Origin: Stenotrophomonas sp. MMGLT7
Lineage (GTDB): Bacteria > Pseudomonadota > Gammaproteobacteria > Xanthomonadales > Xanthomonadaceae
Direction: 5' to 3'
Length of the DNA: 41,102 nucleotides
Assembly (NCBI RefSeq): GCF_021168555.1
Contig: NZ_JAJOZS010000020.1
Coordinates: 1-41,102 of the forward strand
The notes below the pieces were generated by a model. It was not told the origin of the DNA. It ran no database searches and worked only from the letters and a program-made list of their open reading frames with translations. This document shows, piece by piece, positions 7,744-17,125 of this stretch. A program made the translations under genes and the position numbers. How positions within the stretch are numbered: position 1 is the first letter of the stretch; every line of letters begins with the position of its first letter.

Positions 7744-10700
7744 CTAGGGCGCCGCCAGCGGCCCGCGCCGTGCCGCCGCCCGTGCCTGCCGGCGCTCGCG
7801 GCGGCGCGCGCGCCAGTCGTGCCAGCGCTGGCTCAGGCAGGAGAAGATCACGTACAGCGCCGGCGTGCTCAGCAGCGTCAGGCTCTGCGAGATCAGCAGC
7901 CCGCCGATCATCGCGATGCCCAGCGGCCGCCGCAGCTCCGAGCCCTCGCCCAGTCCGACCGCCAGCGGCACCGCCGCCAGGATCGCCACCATCGTGGTCA
8001 TCATGATCGGGCGGAAGCGCACGATGCTGGCCTCGCGCGCGGCCTGCAGCGGCGTCAGTCCATGCTCGCGCTGCGCCACCAGGGCGAAGTCGATCATCAT
8101 GATCGCGTTCTTCTTGACGATGCCGATCAGCAGCACCAGCGCGATCATCGAGATCACCGACAGCTCGGTGCCGGTCAGCCACAGCGCCAGCATCGCGCCC
8201 ATGCCCGCCGCCGGCAGCGTGGACAGGATCGTCACCGGGTGGATCAGGCTCTCGTAGAGCATGCCCAGCACCAGGTACACGGTGATGATCGCCGCCAGCA
8301 CCAGGATCAGCATCGAGTTCGGATTGAGCTGCACGCCGAAGCCGCCGCCGTCGGAGATGCGGATGTCGCCGGGCATGCGCAGGCCGGCGACGGTGGCCTG
8401 GATGATCGCGTCGGCCTCGCCGGTGCTCACGCCCGGGGCGAGGTTGTAGCTCAGGTCCATCGTCGTGTACTGGTTCTCGTGGGTGATCTGCGGCGGCGAC
8501 AGGCCCGGCTCCTGGCGGGCGACCGCGGTCAGCGGGATCATGGTGCCGGCGCTGTTGGGCAGGTAGATCTGGTCCAGCGCCGCCGGGGTGGCGGTCTGCT
8601 GCGGCAGCGCGTTGACCACCACCGAGTACTGGTTGAGGTCGGCGTAGATGGTGGAGATCGAGCGCTGGCCGAAGGCGCCGTACAGCGCGCCGTCGATGTC
8701 GCCGACCGAGATCCCCATCCGCTTCGCCTTGGCGCGGTCGATGATGATGTTCTGGCGCAGCCCGGCACTGTCCACGTCGGTGCCGACGTCGCGCAGCTTG
8801 GGATTCTTCTTCAGCTCGGCCTGCAGCTTCGGCAGCCATTCCTGCAGCTGCGCCAGGTCGTTGCCCTGCAGCGAGACGCGGTACTGCGCGCCCTGGCTGG
8901 TACCGCCGCCGCCGTCGCTGGGCAGGTCCTGGATCGCGCGCAGGCGCAGCTGCAGGTCGGGGTAGCGGTCGGCCTTCAGGCTCAGCCGCGCCACCACCTG
9001 CGCGGTGCTCTCGCGGCGGCCCTCGGCGCGCGACTTCAGCTCGATGTTGAACTGCGCGCTGGAGCCCTGGCGGCCGCTGCCCAGGCGCACGCCGACGATC
9101 TTCACCGCCGGGTCGGCCACCAGCATGTCGGTGATGCGGCGCTGGCGCTCGGACATGTCGGCGAACGACACGGTGGCGCTGGAGCTGGCGCGGCCCCAGA
9201 TCAGGCCGGTGTCCTGCGGCGGGAACGAGCCCTTCTTGACCGCGCCCATCAGGAACACCGTGGCCACGATCAGCAGCAGCGGCGTGAGCGAGAGCAGCAG
9301 CGCGTGGCGCAGCGAGAAATCCAGCGCGGCGGTGTAGATCCGCAGCATGCGCGCGTGCGCGCCGTCCAGCCAGCGGCTGATGCGGCCGGGCTGCGCGGCA
9401 TCCTTCTCGGCCGACAGGAAACGGCTGCACAGCGCCGGGGTCAGCGTCAGCGAGACGATCATCGACACCACGATCGCCGCCACCAGGGTCACGGTGAACT
9501 CGCGGAAGAACGCCCCGACCATGCCGCTGGCGAACAGCAGCGGGATGAACACCGCCACCAGCGAGGCGGTGATCGAGACGATGGTGAAGCCGATCTCGCG
9601 CGCGCCGGCCAGCGCCGCCTGCAGTCGCGGCATGCCCTCGTCGAGATGGCGGGTGATGTTCTCGATCACCACGATGGCGTCGTCGACCACGAAGCCGATC
9701 GCGATCACCAGCGCCAGCAGGCTCAGGTTGTTGAGGGTGAAGCCGAGCACGTACATCGCCAGCGCCGAGCCGGCCAGCGACAGCGGCACGGTGACCGCGG
9801 CGATCAGCGTCGGCGCCAGCCGGCGCAGGAACAGCGCCATGGTCAGCACCACCATCGCCAGGCTGATCATCAGCGTGGCCTGCACCTCGTGCAGCGAGGC
9901 GCGAATGGTGGGGGTGCGGTCGAAGTAGGGGGTGAGCGTGGTGCCCGGCTGCAGGTAGCTGCGCAGCTCGGGGATCTGCGCCTTCACCCGGTCCACGGTG
10001 CCGACCATGTTGGCGCCGGCGCGGGTGAACACGTACATCACCACCGCCTTCTGCCCGCCGAACCAGGCCGCCTGGTAGGCGTCCTGCTGGCCGTCGTAGA
10101 CGTTGGCCACGTCGCTCAGCCGCACCACCCGGCCGTTGTCCTGGGTGGCGACCACCAGGTTGCCGAAGTCGGCCGCCCTGGCCACCGAGTCGTTGACCAC
10201 GATGGCCAGGGTGGAGCGGCCGTCGGACAGGAAGCCGGTGGGCGAGGTCACGTTGGCCGCGCGCACCGCGTTGCGCAGGTCGTCCGGGGTCAACCCCATC
10301 GCGTTGAGCGCGCGCAGGTTCACGTCCACCCGCACCGCCGGGGTCGAGGCGCCGGCGATGTCCACCGAGGACACGCCGTCGATCTGGCGCAGGCGCTGCG
10401 CCAGCAGCGAGTCGGCGACGTTGTACAGGTCGTCGGCCGACTGCGTGCGCGAGGTCAGGGCGATGGCGATGACCGGGTCGTCGTTGGGATTGGCCTTCTG
10501 GTACATCGGCGTGCCCAGCCCGGAGGGCAGGTCCGCCTGCGCGGCGTTGATCGCGGTCTGCACGTCCTGCGCGGCCGAGTCGATGTCGCGGTTGCTCTGG
10601 AAGATCATGAACACCATGCTGCTGCCCTCCGAGCTGGACGAGCGCATGCTGTCGATGCCGGGCAGCTGGCCCAGGTGCCGTTCCAGCGGAGCGGTGACGG

Positions 10701-10884
10701 TGGAGGCCATGGTCGAGGCATCCGCGCCGGACTGCGTGGCGTGGACGAAGATCACCGGGATCTGGATGTTGGGCAGCGCCGCCACGCCCAGCCGCAGGTA
10801 GCAGAGCAGGCCGATCACGAACAGGCCGGCGGCCAGCAGGCTGGTGCCGATCGGGCGGCGGATGAAGATGCCGGACAGGTTCAT
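7744..10884 (-). CDS. mdtC: RND multidrug efflux pump subunit, MdtC/MuxC type
   Basis: This inner-membrane proton-driven exporter (1046 aa, usual length for the family) has the RND layout: a first membrane segment (IFIRRPIGTSLLAAG), two large periplasmic loops and twelve membrane segments. The proton-relay DD pair is visible in GFVVDDAIVVIENI, and GIVKKNAIMMIDF lies in the second half. The N-terminal sequence and context match MdtC, which works as a heteromultimer with MdtB in E. coli (MuxC in Pseudomonas, SmeK in Stenotrophomonas). It is the last gene of the mdtA-mdtB-mdtC operon, 115 nt after mdtB with a REP doublet in the gap. No outer-membrane channel gene follows, so a TolC-like protein from elsewhere is presumably used. 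Substrates cannot be read from sequence. Confidence 0.9.
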   Translation of the reverse strand: MNLSGIFIRRPIGTSLLAAGLFVIGLLCYLRLGVAALPNIQIPVIFVHATQSGADASTMASTVTAPLERHLGQLPGIDSMRSSSSEGSSMVFMIFQSNRDIDSAAQDVQTAINAAQADLPSGLGTPMYQKANPNDDPVIAIALTSRTQSADDLYNVADSLLAQRLRQIDGVSSVDIAGASTPAVRVDVNLRALNAMGLTPDDLRNAVRAANVTSPTGFLSDGRSTLAIVVNDSVARAADFGNLVVATQDNGRVVRLSDVANVYDGQQDAYQAAWFGGQKAVVMYVFTRAGANMVGTVDRVKAQIPELRSYLQPGTTLTPYFDRTPTIRASLHEVQATLMISLAMVVLTMALFLRRLAPTLIAAVTVPLSLAGSALAMYVLGFTLNNLSLLALVIAIGFVVDDAIVVIENITRHLDEGMPRLQAALAGAREIGFTIVSITASLVAVFIPLLFASGMVGAFFREFTVTLVAAIVVSMIVSLTLTPALCSRFLSAEKDAAQPGRISRWLDGAHARMLRIYTAALDFSLRHALLLSLTPLLLIVATVFLMGAVKKGSFPPQDTGLIWGRASSSATVSFADMSERQRRITDMLVADPAVKIVGVRLGSGRQGSSAQFNIELKSRAEGRRESTAQVVARLSLKADRYPDLQLRLRAIQDLPSDGGGGTSQGAQYRVSLQGNDLAQLQEWLPKLQAELKKNPKLRDVGTDVDSAGLRQNIIIDRAKAKRMGISVGDIDGALYGAFGQRSISTIYADLNQYSVVVNALPQQTATPAALDQIYLPNSAGTMIPLTAVARQEPGLSPPQITHENQYTTMDLSYNLAPGVSTGEADAIIQATVAGLRMPGDIRISDGGGFGVQLNPNSMLILVLAAIITVYLVLGMLYESLIHPVTILSTLPAAGMGAMLALWLTGTELSVISMIALVLLIGIVKKNAIMMIDFALVAQREHGLTPLQAAREASIVRFRPIMMTTMVAILAAVPLAVGLGEGSELRRPLGIAMIGGLLISQSLTLLSTPALYVIFSCLSQRWHDWRARRRERRQARAAARRGPLAAP

Positions 10885-10908
10885 GCCGCGGCTCCTGTCC
10901 CCATCGCC

Positions 10909-10976
10909 GCAGGAGCGACTTCAGTCGCGATGGAGCTTTCCCGGTACGGCCCCATCGCGACTGAAGTCGCTGCTAC
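10909..10976. repeat. REP doublet (REPIN), copy 3, inside the mdtB-mdtC gap
   Basis: This 68-nt imperfect palindrome (GCAGGAGCGACTTCAGTCGC at the left end, its complement at the right) sits between two pump genes that should be made together. A stable hairpin here could protect the upstream mRNA or lower mdtC expression relative to mdtB. Confidence 0.88.
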
Positions 10977-10999
10977 GGGGGCGCCGCAGGCGTGCCGGC

Positions 11000-13900
11000 T
11001 CATGCGCGCTCCGCAGCGGCAACGGCATGCCGCGCCGCGCGCTGCTCGCGCCAGGCGCGCAGGCGTTCGGACAGGCGTTCCATGTACAGGTAGATCACCG
11101 GCGTGGTGTACAGCGTCACCAGCTGCGACAGCAGCAGGCCGCCGACGATGGCGATGCCCAGCGGGCGCCGCAGCTCCGAGCCGATGCCGCTGCCCAGCGC
11201 CAGCGGCAGCGCGCCGAGCATGGCCGCCGCGGTGGTCATCATGATCGGGCGGAAGCGCAGCAGGCAGGCACGGTGGATCGCTTCCACCGCGCTGACGCCG
11301 GTGCGCCGCGCCTCGATGGCGAAGTCGATCATCATGATCGCGTTCTTCTTGACGATGCCGATCAGCAGCACGATGCCGACGATGCCGTCCACCGACAGGC
11401 TCAGCCCGCACAGCATCAGTGCCAGCAGCGCGCCGACGCCGGCCGGCGGCAGGGTGGAGATGATCGTGATCGGGTGGATGTAGCTCTCGTACAGCACGCC
11501 CAGCACGATGTAGATCACCACCACCGAGGCCAGCAGCAGCCACACGATGTCGCTCTGGCTGCCGGTGAACTCGGCGGCCTTGCCGATGAACTGCGCGCGC
11601 ACCTGCGACGGTATCTGCAGTTCCTCGCGCGCCTGCTCGATCGCCTTGACCGCCTGCGACAGCGAGTAGCCCGGCGCCAGGTTGAAGGAGATGGTCACCG
11701 CCGGCAGCTGCTGCTCGTGGCTGACCACCAGCGGGGTGTGGGTGGCCTTGGCCTCGGCCAGTGCCGCCAGCGGGATGATGCTGCCGGCGCCGACGGCGAT
11801 GCCGGTGTTCTGGTTGCCGATGCCGGTGGCGGTGGACGAGTTGGACGAGGTGACCTGGCCGAAGCTGGTGGCGTTGGAGCCGGTCAGCGCGCCGCTGCCG
11901 TTGCTGGCCACCGCCAGCTGGTTGAGCAGGGCAGTGCTGGTGCGGAACTCCGGCGCCACCTCCAGCACCACGCGGTACTGGTTGAGCTCGGTGAAGATGG
12001 TGGAGATCTGGCGCTGGCCGAAGGCGTCGTACAGGGTGTCGTCGATGGTCTGCATCGGCACGCCCAGCACGCTGGCCTTGTCGCGGTCGATGGTCAGCTC
12101 CAGCGCGTTGCCGCGGTTGACCAGGTTGTTGTCCACGTCGGCCAGCTCGGGCAGCTTGCGCAGCGCCTCGGTCATGCGCTGGGCCTGGGTGGCCAGCTCG
12201 GTGCTGTCCACGTCGGAGAGCGAGTACTGGTACTCGGTGGCGGCCACGCGGGTGTCCAGGGTCACGTCCTGCACCGGCTTGAGGTACAGCGCCACCCCGG
12301 GGATGCCGGCCACCGCCTGCTGCAGCCGCGGCACCACCGCGTCCAGGCCGTCGCGATCGCCGCGCTGCTTGAGCACGATCGACAGCTGGCCCTGGTTGAG
12401 CGTGGGGTTCATGCTGCCGGCGCCGATGAAGGCGGCCACGCCGGTCACCGCCGGGTCCTTGCGCAGCGCCTCGGCCACCGCCTGCACGCGCTGCTCCATC
12501 TGCGGGAAGGCGATGTTCTGGTCGGCCTGGACCACGCCGGTGATCAGCCCGGTGTCCTGCTCGGGCAGCAGGCCCTTGGGGATGACCACGTACAGCAGCA
12601 CCGTCAGCAGCATCGCCGCGATCGCCACGCCCAGGGTCAGCGGCTGGTGCGCCAGCACCCAGTTCAGCGAGCGCTCGTACAGGCCGACGGTGCGCGTCCA
12701 CAGATTCTGCTTGCCGGCCGCGGCGGCGCGCTCGTGCGCGTCCTCGCCCTCGGGCAGGGCGTCGGGCTTGAGCAGGTAGGCACACATCATCGGCGTCAGC
12801 GTCAGCGACACCAGCATCGAGATCGTCACCGCGATCGACAGCACCCAGGCGAACTCGTGGAACAGGCGCCCGGTCACGCCCGGCATCAGCAGCAGCGGCA
12901 GGAACACCGCCACCAGCGACACCGTCAGCGACAGCACGGTGAAGCCGATCTGGCGCGCGCCGATCTCGGCCGCCTCCGGCCCGCTCTTGCCCTGCTCGAT
13001 GTAGCGCACGATGTTCTCGATCATCACGATCGCGTCGTCCACCACGAAGCCGGTCGCCACCACCAGCGCCATCAGCGACAGGTTGTCCAGCGACATGCCG
13101 GCGAAGGCCATCACCCCGAAGGTGCCGGCCAGCGACAGCGGCACCGCCACCGAGGGGATGATCGTCGCCCACAGCCGGCGCAGGAACACGAAGATCACCG
13201 CCACCACCAGGCAGATCGTCAGCACCAGGGTGAACTTGACCTCGGCCACCGAGGCGCGGATGGTCTCGGTGCGGTCGGAGAACACGTCCAGGTGCACGTC
13301 GGCCGGCAGCACCGCGCGCAGCTGCGGCAGGATCGCGCGCAGCTGCTCCACCGTCTGCACGATGTTGGCGCCGGGCTGGCGGCGCACCTCCAGCAGCACC
13401 GCCGGCTTGCCGTCGGCCCAGGCCGCCAGCTGGTCGTTCTCCACCCCGTCCACCACCTGCGCCACGTCCGACAGCCGCACCGGGCGGCCGTTGCTGTAGC
13501 TGATGATGGTCTGCGCGTATTCCTCGGCGGTGGTCAGCTGGTCGTTGGTGCCGATGCTGTAGGACTGGGTCTTGCCGTTGAGCGAGCCCTTCGGCGCGGA
13601 GACGTTGGTCTCGGTCAGCGCGCTGCGCAGCGCCTCCATGGTCAGGCCCATGTTCGACAGCTGCGCCGGGTTGACCTGGATGCGCACCGCCGGGCGCACG
13701 TTGCCGGCGATCGACACCAGGCCCACGCCCGGCACCTGCGACAGCCGCTGCGCCAGGATCGAGTCGGCGTAGCGGTTGACCTCGCGCAGCGGCAGCGTGT
13801 CGGAGGTGAGCTTGAGGGTCAGGATCGCCGCGTCGGCCGGGTTCACCCGGTTGTAGACCGGCTGGTAGGGCAGCGACGAGGGCAGGGTGGCCTGGCGGAT

Positions 13901-14233
13901 CGCCGACTGCACGTCCTGCGCGGCGATGTCGATGTCCTTGTCCATCGAGAACTGCAGGATGATCGTCGACAGCCCTGCCGAGGAGTCGGAGGTCATCAGC
14001 TCCAGCCCGGAGATCTGCCCGAACTGGCGCTCCAGCGGCGTGGTCACCAGCGAGGCCATGGTGCTGGCGTTGGCGCCCGGGTACTGGGTGGTCACCACCA
14101 GGCTGGGGGCGTCGATCTCCGGCAGCGCCGACACCGGCAGCTGGCGGTAGCCGAGGATGCCCAGCAGCAGTACGCCGGCCATCAGCAGAGAAGTGGCGAT
14201 GGGGCGGCGGATGAAGATGGTCGAAAAGCCCAC
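11000..14233 (-). CDS. mdtB: RND multidrug efflux pump subunit, MdtB/MuxB type
   Basis: This inner-membrane RND exporter (1077 aa) has the proton-relay DD pair (GFVVDDAIVMIENI), the usual N-terminal IFIRRPIATSLLMAG and GIVKKNAIMMIDF in the second half. It probably forms a mixed trimer with MdtC. The start is GTG at 14233, with AAGGA 8 nt upstream; no ATG gives a full N-terminus. About 35-40 residues near 773-817 are Ser/Gly/Asn/Thr-rich (GSNATSFGQVTSSNSSTATG and onward) and look like an insertion compared with E. coli MdtB, in a loop of the second periplasmic domain. It lies 71 nt after mdtA. Confidence 0.9.
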   Translation of the reverse strand: MGFSTIFIRRPIATSLLMAGVLLLGILGYRQLPVSALPEIDAPSLVVTTQYPGANASTMASLVTTPLERQFGQISGLELMTSDSSAGLSTIILQFSMDKDIDIAAQDVQSAIRQATLPSSLPYQPVYNRVNPADAAILTLKLTSDTLPLREVNRYADSILAQRLSQVPGVGLVSIAGNVRPAVRIQVNPAQLSNMGLTMEALRSALTETNVSAPKGSLNGKTQSYSIGTNDQLTTAEEYAQTIISYSNGRPVRLSDVAQVVDGVENDQLAAWADGKPAVLLEVRRQPGANIVQTVEQLRAILPQLRAVLPADVHLDVFSDRTETIRASVAEVKFTLVLTICLVVAVIFVFLRRLWATIIPSVAVPLSLAGTFGVMAFAGMSLDNLSLMALVVATGFVVDDAIVMIENIVRYIEQGKSGPEAAEIGARQIGFTVLSLTVSLVAVFLPLLLMPGVTGRLFHEFAWVLSIAVTISMLVSLTLTPMMCAYLLKPDALPEGEDAHERAAAAGKQNLWTRTVGLYERSLNWVLAHQPLTLGVAIAAMLLTVLLYVVIPKGLLPEQDTGLITGVVQADQNIAFPQMEQRVQAVAEALRKDPAVTGVAAFIGAGSMNPTLNQGQLSIVLKQRGDRDGLDAVVPRLQQAVAGIPGVALYLKPVQDVTLDTRVAATEYQYSLSDVDSTELATQAQRMTEALRKLPELADVDNNLVNRGNALELTIDRDKASVLGVPMQTIDDTLYDAFGQRQISTIFTELNQYRVVLEVAPEFRTSTALLNQLAVASNGSGALTGSNATSFGQVTSSNSSTATGIGNQNTGIAVGAGSIIPLAALAEAKATHTPLVVSHEQQLPAVTISFNLAPGYSLSQAVKAIEQAREELQIPSQVRAQFIGKAAEFTGSQSDIVWLLLASVVVIYIVLGVLYESYIHPITIISTLPPAGVGALLALMLCGLSLSVDGIVGIVLLIGIVKKNAIMMIDFAIEARRTGVSAVEAIHRACLLRFRPIMMTTAAAMLGALPLALGSGIGSELRRPLGIAIVGGLLLSQLVTLYTTPVIYLYMERLSERLRAWREQRAARHAVAAAERA

Positions 14234-14304
14234 GGGCGGATCCTTGCTGGATGGATCGGGTGCCGGCCCGGGGGCCGGCGGGGGAAGTCAGGTCATGCGC
14301 GCGC

Positions 14305-15531
14305 TCAGCGCGGCCCGCCGCCGGGGCCGCGCTGGCCGCCGCGCTGGTGCTGCTGGCTGGCGGCGGCCTTCAGCTCGGCCTCGGTGGGCGCGGCCGGGGT
14401 CTCGCCCGGCTTGAGCGCGTTGACCTTGGCGCCGGGCTTGAGGCGGAACTGGCCCTCGGTCACCACCCGCTCGCCGGCCTTCAGCCCGGAGGCGATCTGC
14501 ACGTTGCTGTCGTCGACCTCCACGCCCTGCAGGACGGTCTGGACCTTGACCGTGTCGTCGCCCTGCACCACGTACACGTAGTCGCCGTCGGGGCCGCGCT
14601 GCACCGCCTGCGCCGGCACCACCACGCCGCCGGCGATGGTGCGCAGGCGCACCCGCACGTTGATGAACTGGCCCGGCCACAGCGCGTTGTCGGTGTTGGG
14701 GAACGCCGCGCGCACGGCGAAGGTGCCGCTGTCGCTGCTGATCTGGTTGTCGATCACGTCGAGCTGGCCGTCGGCGGAGATCGGATGGGCGTCGGTGCGG
14801 TCCAGCGCAATGATCTCCACCGCGCCCGCGGCCTGCGCCTCGCGCAGGCCCTGCAGCTCGCGCTCGGGCAGGTTGAACAGCACGTGGATCGGATGGATCT
14901 GGGTGAGGGTGACGATGCTGCTGCTGGTGCTGACCACGTTGCCGGCGTCCACGCCGCGGATGCCGGCGATGCCGTCGATCGGCGCGGTGATGCGGGTGTA
15001 CTGCAGCTGCACCTGGGCCGCGCGCATGGCGGCGTCGTTGGCCGCCACCGCTCCCTCGTACTGCGTCACCTGGTTGTGCTGGGTGTCCAGGTCGGTCTTG
15101 GACACGTACTGGCGGTACTCGGGCGTGTTGGAGCGCTGGTAGTTCGAGCGCGCGGTGGCCAGCAGCGCCTGGTTCTGGCGCTTGGCCGCCGCGGCCTCGT
15201 CAAAGCTGGCCTGCAGCGAGCGCGGATCGATCTGCGCCAGCAGCTGGCCCTTCTTCACTTCCTGGCCTTCCTTGAAGTCGATGCTCATCAGCTGGCCGCC
15301 CACCTGCGGGTTGACGGTGACGGTGTTGAGCGCGCTGACCGTGCCCAGTGCGGTCGCGTAGACCGGAACGTCGCGGGTGGTGGCGGCCACCACGGTGACC
15401 GGCACCGGCGCGGTGTCCTCGCCCTGCTGGCCGGCGCCCGCTTGCGACTTGCCGCCGAACAGGCGCATGGCGAGCACCACGACGACCAGCGCTGCCACGA
15501 CGAGCAGCGCAATCTTCCAGAAACGCGACAT
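14305..15531 (-). CDS. mdtA: Periplasmic adaptor (membrane fusion protein), MdtA/MuxA type
   Basis: This 408-aa adaptor should link the MdtBC pump to an outer-membrane channel. It has one N-terminal membrane anchor (residues 7-24), a lipoyl/barrel-sandwich half (VNPQVGGQLMSIDFKEGQEV), a coiled-coil hairpin (about 105-165), the returning lipoyl half (YTRITAPIDGIAGIRGVDAG) and a beta-barrel domain. The C-terminus is Gly/Gln/Arg-rich (RGGQRGPGGGPR). There is no lipobox cysteine, so it is anchored by its helix. The start has a good ribosome site (AGGAG, about 7 nt upstream). It is the first gene of the operon and lies divergent from queF; no regulator gene is adjacent. Confidence 0.9.
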   Translation of the reverse strand: MSRFWKIALLVVAALVVVVLAMRLFGGKSQAGAGQQGEDTAPVPVTVVAATTRDVPVYATALGTVSALNTVTVNPQVGGQLMSIDFKEGQEVKKGQLLAQIDPRSLQASFDEAAAAKRQNQALLATARSNYQRSNTPEYRQYVSKTDLDTQHNQVTQYEGAVAANDAAMRAAQVQLQYTRITAPIDGIAGIRGVDAGNVVSTSSSIVTLTQIHPIHVLFNLPERELQGLREAQAAGAVEIIALDRTDAHPISADGQLDVIDNQISSDSGTFAVRAAFPNTDNALWPGQFINVRVRLRTIAGGVVVPAQAVQRGPDGDYVYVVQGDDTVKVQTVLQGVEVDDSNVQIASGLKAGERVVTEGQFRLKPGAKVNALKPGETPAAPTEAELKAAASQQHQRGGQRGPGGGPR

Positions 15532-15829
15532 TCAACGACTCCTGTGGCGAAGACGGGAACGATTTCCCGCTTGGGGGGCTTCAGCCCGGCAAGCATATCG
15601 TCGGCGCCGGGCAATTGGACCATGACTGACGTTACATACGGCGGCGGCGGGGCCCCGCCAAGTGGCTGTTTCCACTTGGGGCGCGGCGGGGTGGCGGCCG
15701 GCGGGCCGGGGGCCGCGATCGCCAGGGTTCAGCCCTGCCACGCCGCCGGCAATCCGGTCGCGGACGGCCGCCGGCAAGGCGTCCGGCCGGGCCCGCGGTC
15801 CGTACATCCTCCGCTCAAACCGGCCCCGC
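15532..15829. other. Divergent intergenic region mdtA | queF
   Basis: No gene is supported here. It must hold the mdtA promoter on the minus strand, but I find no convincing -35/-10 pair for it. A clean hairpin CCAAGTGG/CCACTTGG with a 6-nt loop lies at 15658-15679 inside a G/C-rich stretch. It has no T-run, so it is not a normal terminator. Confidence 0.5.
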
Positions 15830-15835
15830 TACACT
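15830..15835 (+). promoter_or_regulatory. -10-like TACACT, probable leaderless queF start
   Basis: TACACT is followed by 7 nt and then the queF ATG, with no Shine-Dalgarno sequence between. This places the transcript start at the start codon. I see no preQ1 riboswitch-like leader, and there is no room for one on a leaderless transcript. Confidence 0.5.
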
Positions 15836-15842
15836 GCCGCCG

Positions 15843-16664
15843 ATGAACACCCCACAAGATTCCAGCCTCGGCCGCGAGGTCGCCTACCCCGACCGCTACG
15901 ATCCATCCCTGCTGTTCCCGATTCCGCGCGCCGCCGCCCGTGCCCAGATCGGCATCGGCGCCGATGCCGCGCTGCCGTTCCACGGCCACGACCGCTGGCA
16001 CGGCTACGAGCTGGGCTGGCTGGACGCGCGCGGCAAGCCGTCCGTGGCCACCGCGACCTTCCTGGTGCCGGCGACCTCGCCGCACCTGATCGAGTCCAAG
16101 TCGTTCAAGCTCTACCTCAACTCGCTCAACTCGGCGCGCTTCAACAGCGCCGCCGCCGTGCGCGAACGCATCGCCACCGACCTGTCCGCGCGCGCCGGCG
16201 CCGACGTGCAGGTGGCGTTCGGCCTGCCGCCGGTGGACGCGCCGGGCGAGGGCGAGTCCATCGACGTGCTGGACATCGACATCGACGACTACGGCCCGCC
16301 GCATGCCGGGCACCTGCTCGCCGCCCCGGGCGAGCACGTGCAGGAGGTGCTGACCTCGGCCCTGCTCAAGTCCAACTGCCCGGTCACCGGCCAGCCGGAC
16401 TGGGCCAGCGTGACGCTGCGCTATCGCGGCCCGCGCATCGACCGCGAGGGCCTGCTGCGCTACCTGGTGAGCTTCCGAGACCATGCCGAGTTCCACGAGC
16501 AGTGCGTGGAGCGCATCTTCCAGGACGTGCTGCAGCGTTGCCGCTGCACGTCGCTGTCGGTGGAGGCGCGCTACACCCGCCGCGGCGGGCTGGACATCAA
16601 TCCCTGGCGCGCCACCGCCGACGTCCCGGCTCCCCTGGGGATCTTCCGCGACGCGCGGCAGTGA
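15843..16664 (+). CDS. queF: NADPH-dependent 7-cyano-7-deazaguanine reductase (type II QueF)
   Basis: QueF reduces the nitrile of preQ0 to the amine preQ1 with two NADPH, a step in synthesis of the tRNA base queuosine. At 273 aa this is the long, two-domain type II form. The QueF motif ESKSFK (residues 84-89, substrate and NADPH binding) lies in the first half. The catalytic cysteine C179 and aspartate D186 lie in [13 protein letters not shown] in the second half. The enzyme is cytoplasmic. No other queuosine gene is adjacent. The start is fixed by the TACACT hexamer just upstream and by family length. Confidence 0.95.
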   Translation: MNTPQDSSLGREVAYPDRYDPSLLFPIPRAAARAQIGIGADAALPFHGHDRWHGYELGWLDARGKPSVATATFLVPATSPHLIESKSFKLYLNSLNSARFNSAAAVRERIATDLSARAGADVQVAFGLPPVDAPGEGESIDVLDIDIDDYGPPHAGHLLAAPGEHVQEVLTSALLKSNCPVTGQPDWASVTLRYRGPRIDREGLLRYLVSFRDHAEFHEQCVERIFQDVLQRCRCTSLSVEARYTRRGGLDINPWRATADVPAPLGIFRDARQ

Positions 16665-16672
16665 ACCGACGC

Positions 16673-16704
16673 GGCATGCATGGGGTTCACGCCCATGCGA
16701 TGCC
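16673..16704 (+). other. Hairpin after queF
   Basis: GGCATGCATGGG (16673-16684) pairs with CCCATGCGATGCC (16692-16704) with one bulged base and a 7-nt loop. No T-run follows, so it is not a standard intrinsic terminator; it could mark the queF 3' end after trimming. Confidence 0.4.
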
Positions 16705-16762
16705 GTGTTAACAACTCGTGTGTCATGTTCGCCTCCAGCATTCAAGAGCAGGGAGCATGGCA

Positions 16763-17056
16763 ATGGCCAACGAAAACAAGGCCGACTTTTCCGGCGTGAC
16801 CGCCAAGGTCGACAGCAGCGCGGCACCGGCACAGAAGGCCGATTTCTCCGGCGTCACCTCCAGCGTGGACAGTACCGCGCAGGTCGTCGGCGAGCAGCAG
16901 TACACGGTCAAGAGCGGCGACTCGCTGTCCAGGATCGCCAAGCACTTCTACGGCGACGGCAACGCCTGGAACCGCATCTTCGAGGCCAACCGCGACCTGC
17001 TCAAGGACCCGGACAAGATCCAGCCGGGACAGACCCTGCGCATCCCGCCCAAGTGA
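16763..17056 (+). CDS. Small LysM-domain protein
   Basis: This 97-aa protein has two parts. The N-terminal half carries a tandem motif, [13 protein letters not shown] (about residues 6-18) and [13 protein letters not shown] (about 25-37). The C-terminal half is one LysM domain (about 46-95: [20 protein letters not shown] through [11 protein letters not shown]), which binds peptidoglycan or related glycans. There is no signal peptide, as in E. coli YgaU/Kbp, a cytoplasmic LysM protein; unlike Kbp, no BON domain is seen. The ATG at 16763 is chosen because GGGAG (16751-16755) is 7 nt away; the ATG at 16757 is too close. A lipoprotein gene follows on the same strand. Confidence 0.85.
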   Translation: MANENKADFSGVTAKVDSSAAPAQKADFSGVTSSVDSTAQVVGEQQYTVKSGDSLSRIAKHFYGDGNAWNRIFEANRDLLKDPDKIQPGQTLRIPPK

Positions 17057-17125
17057 TCCGCCACACATTCCCGTCGCGCGCCGCTGGGCGTGCGTCCCCG
17101 TATTAATCGCATTGGAGATCCAAAC

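Noticed and set aside
15780..15842. preQ1 riboswitch upstream of queF
   Set aside because: The -10-like hexamer is 7 nt before the ATG, leaving no leader, and no pseudoknot-like preQ1 aptamer sequence is visible.
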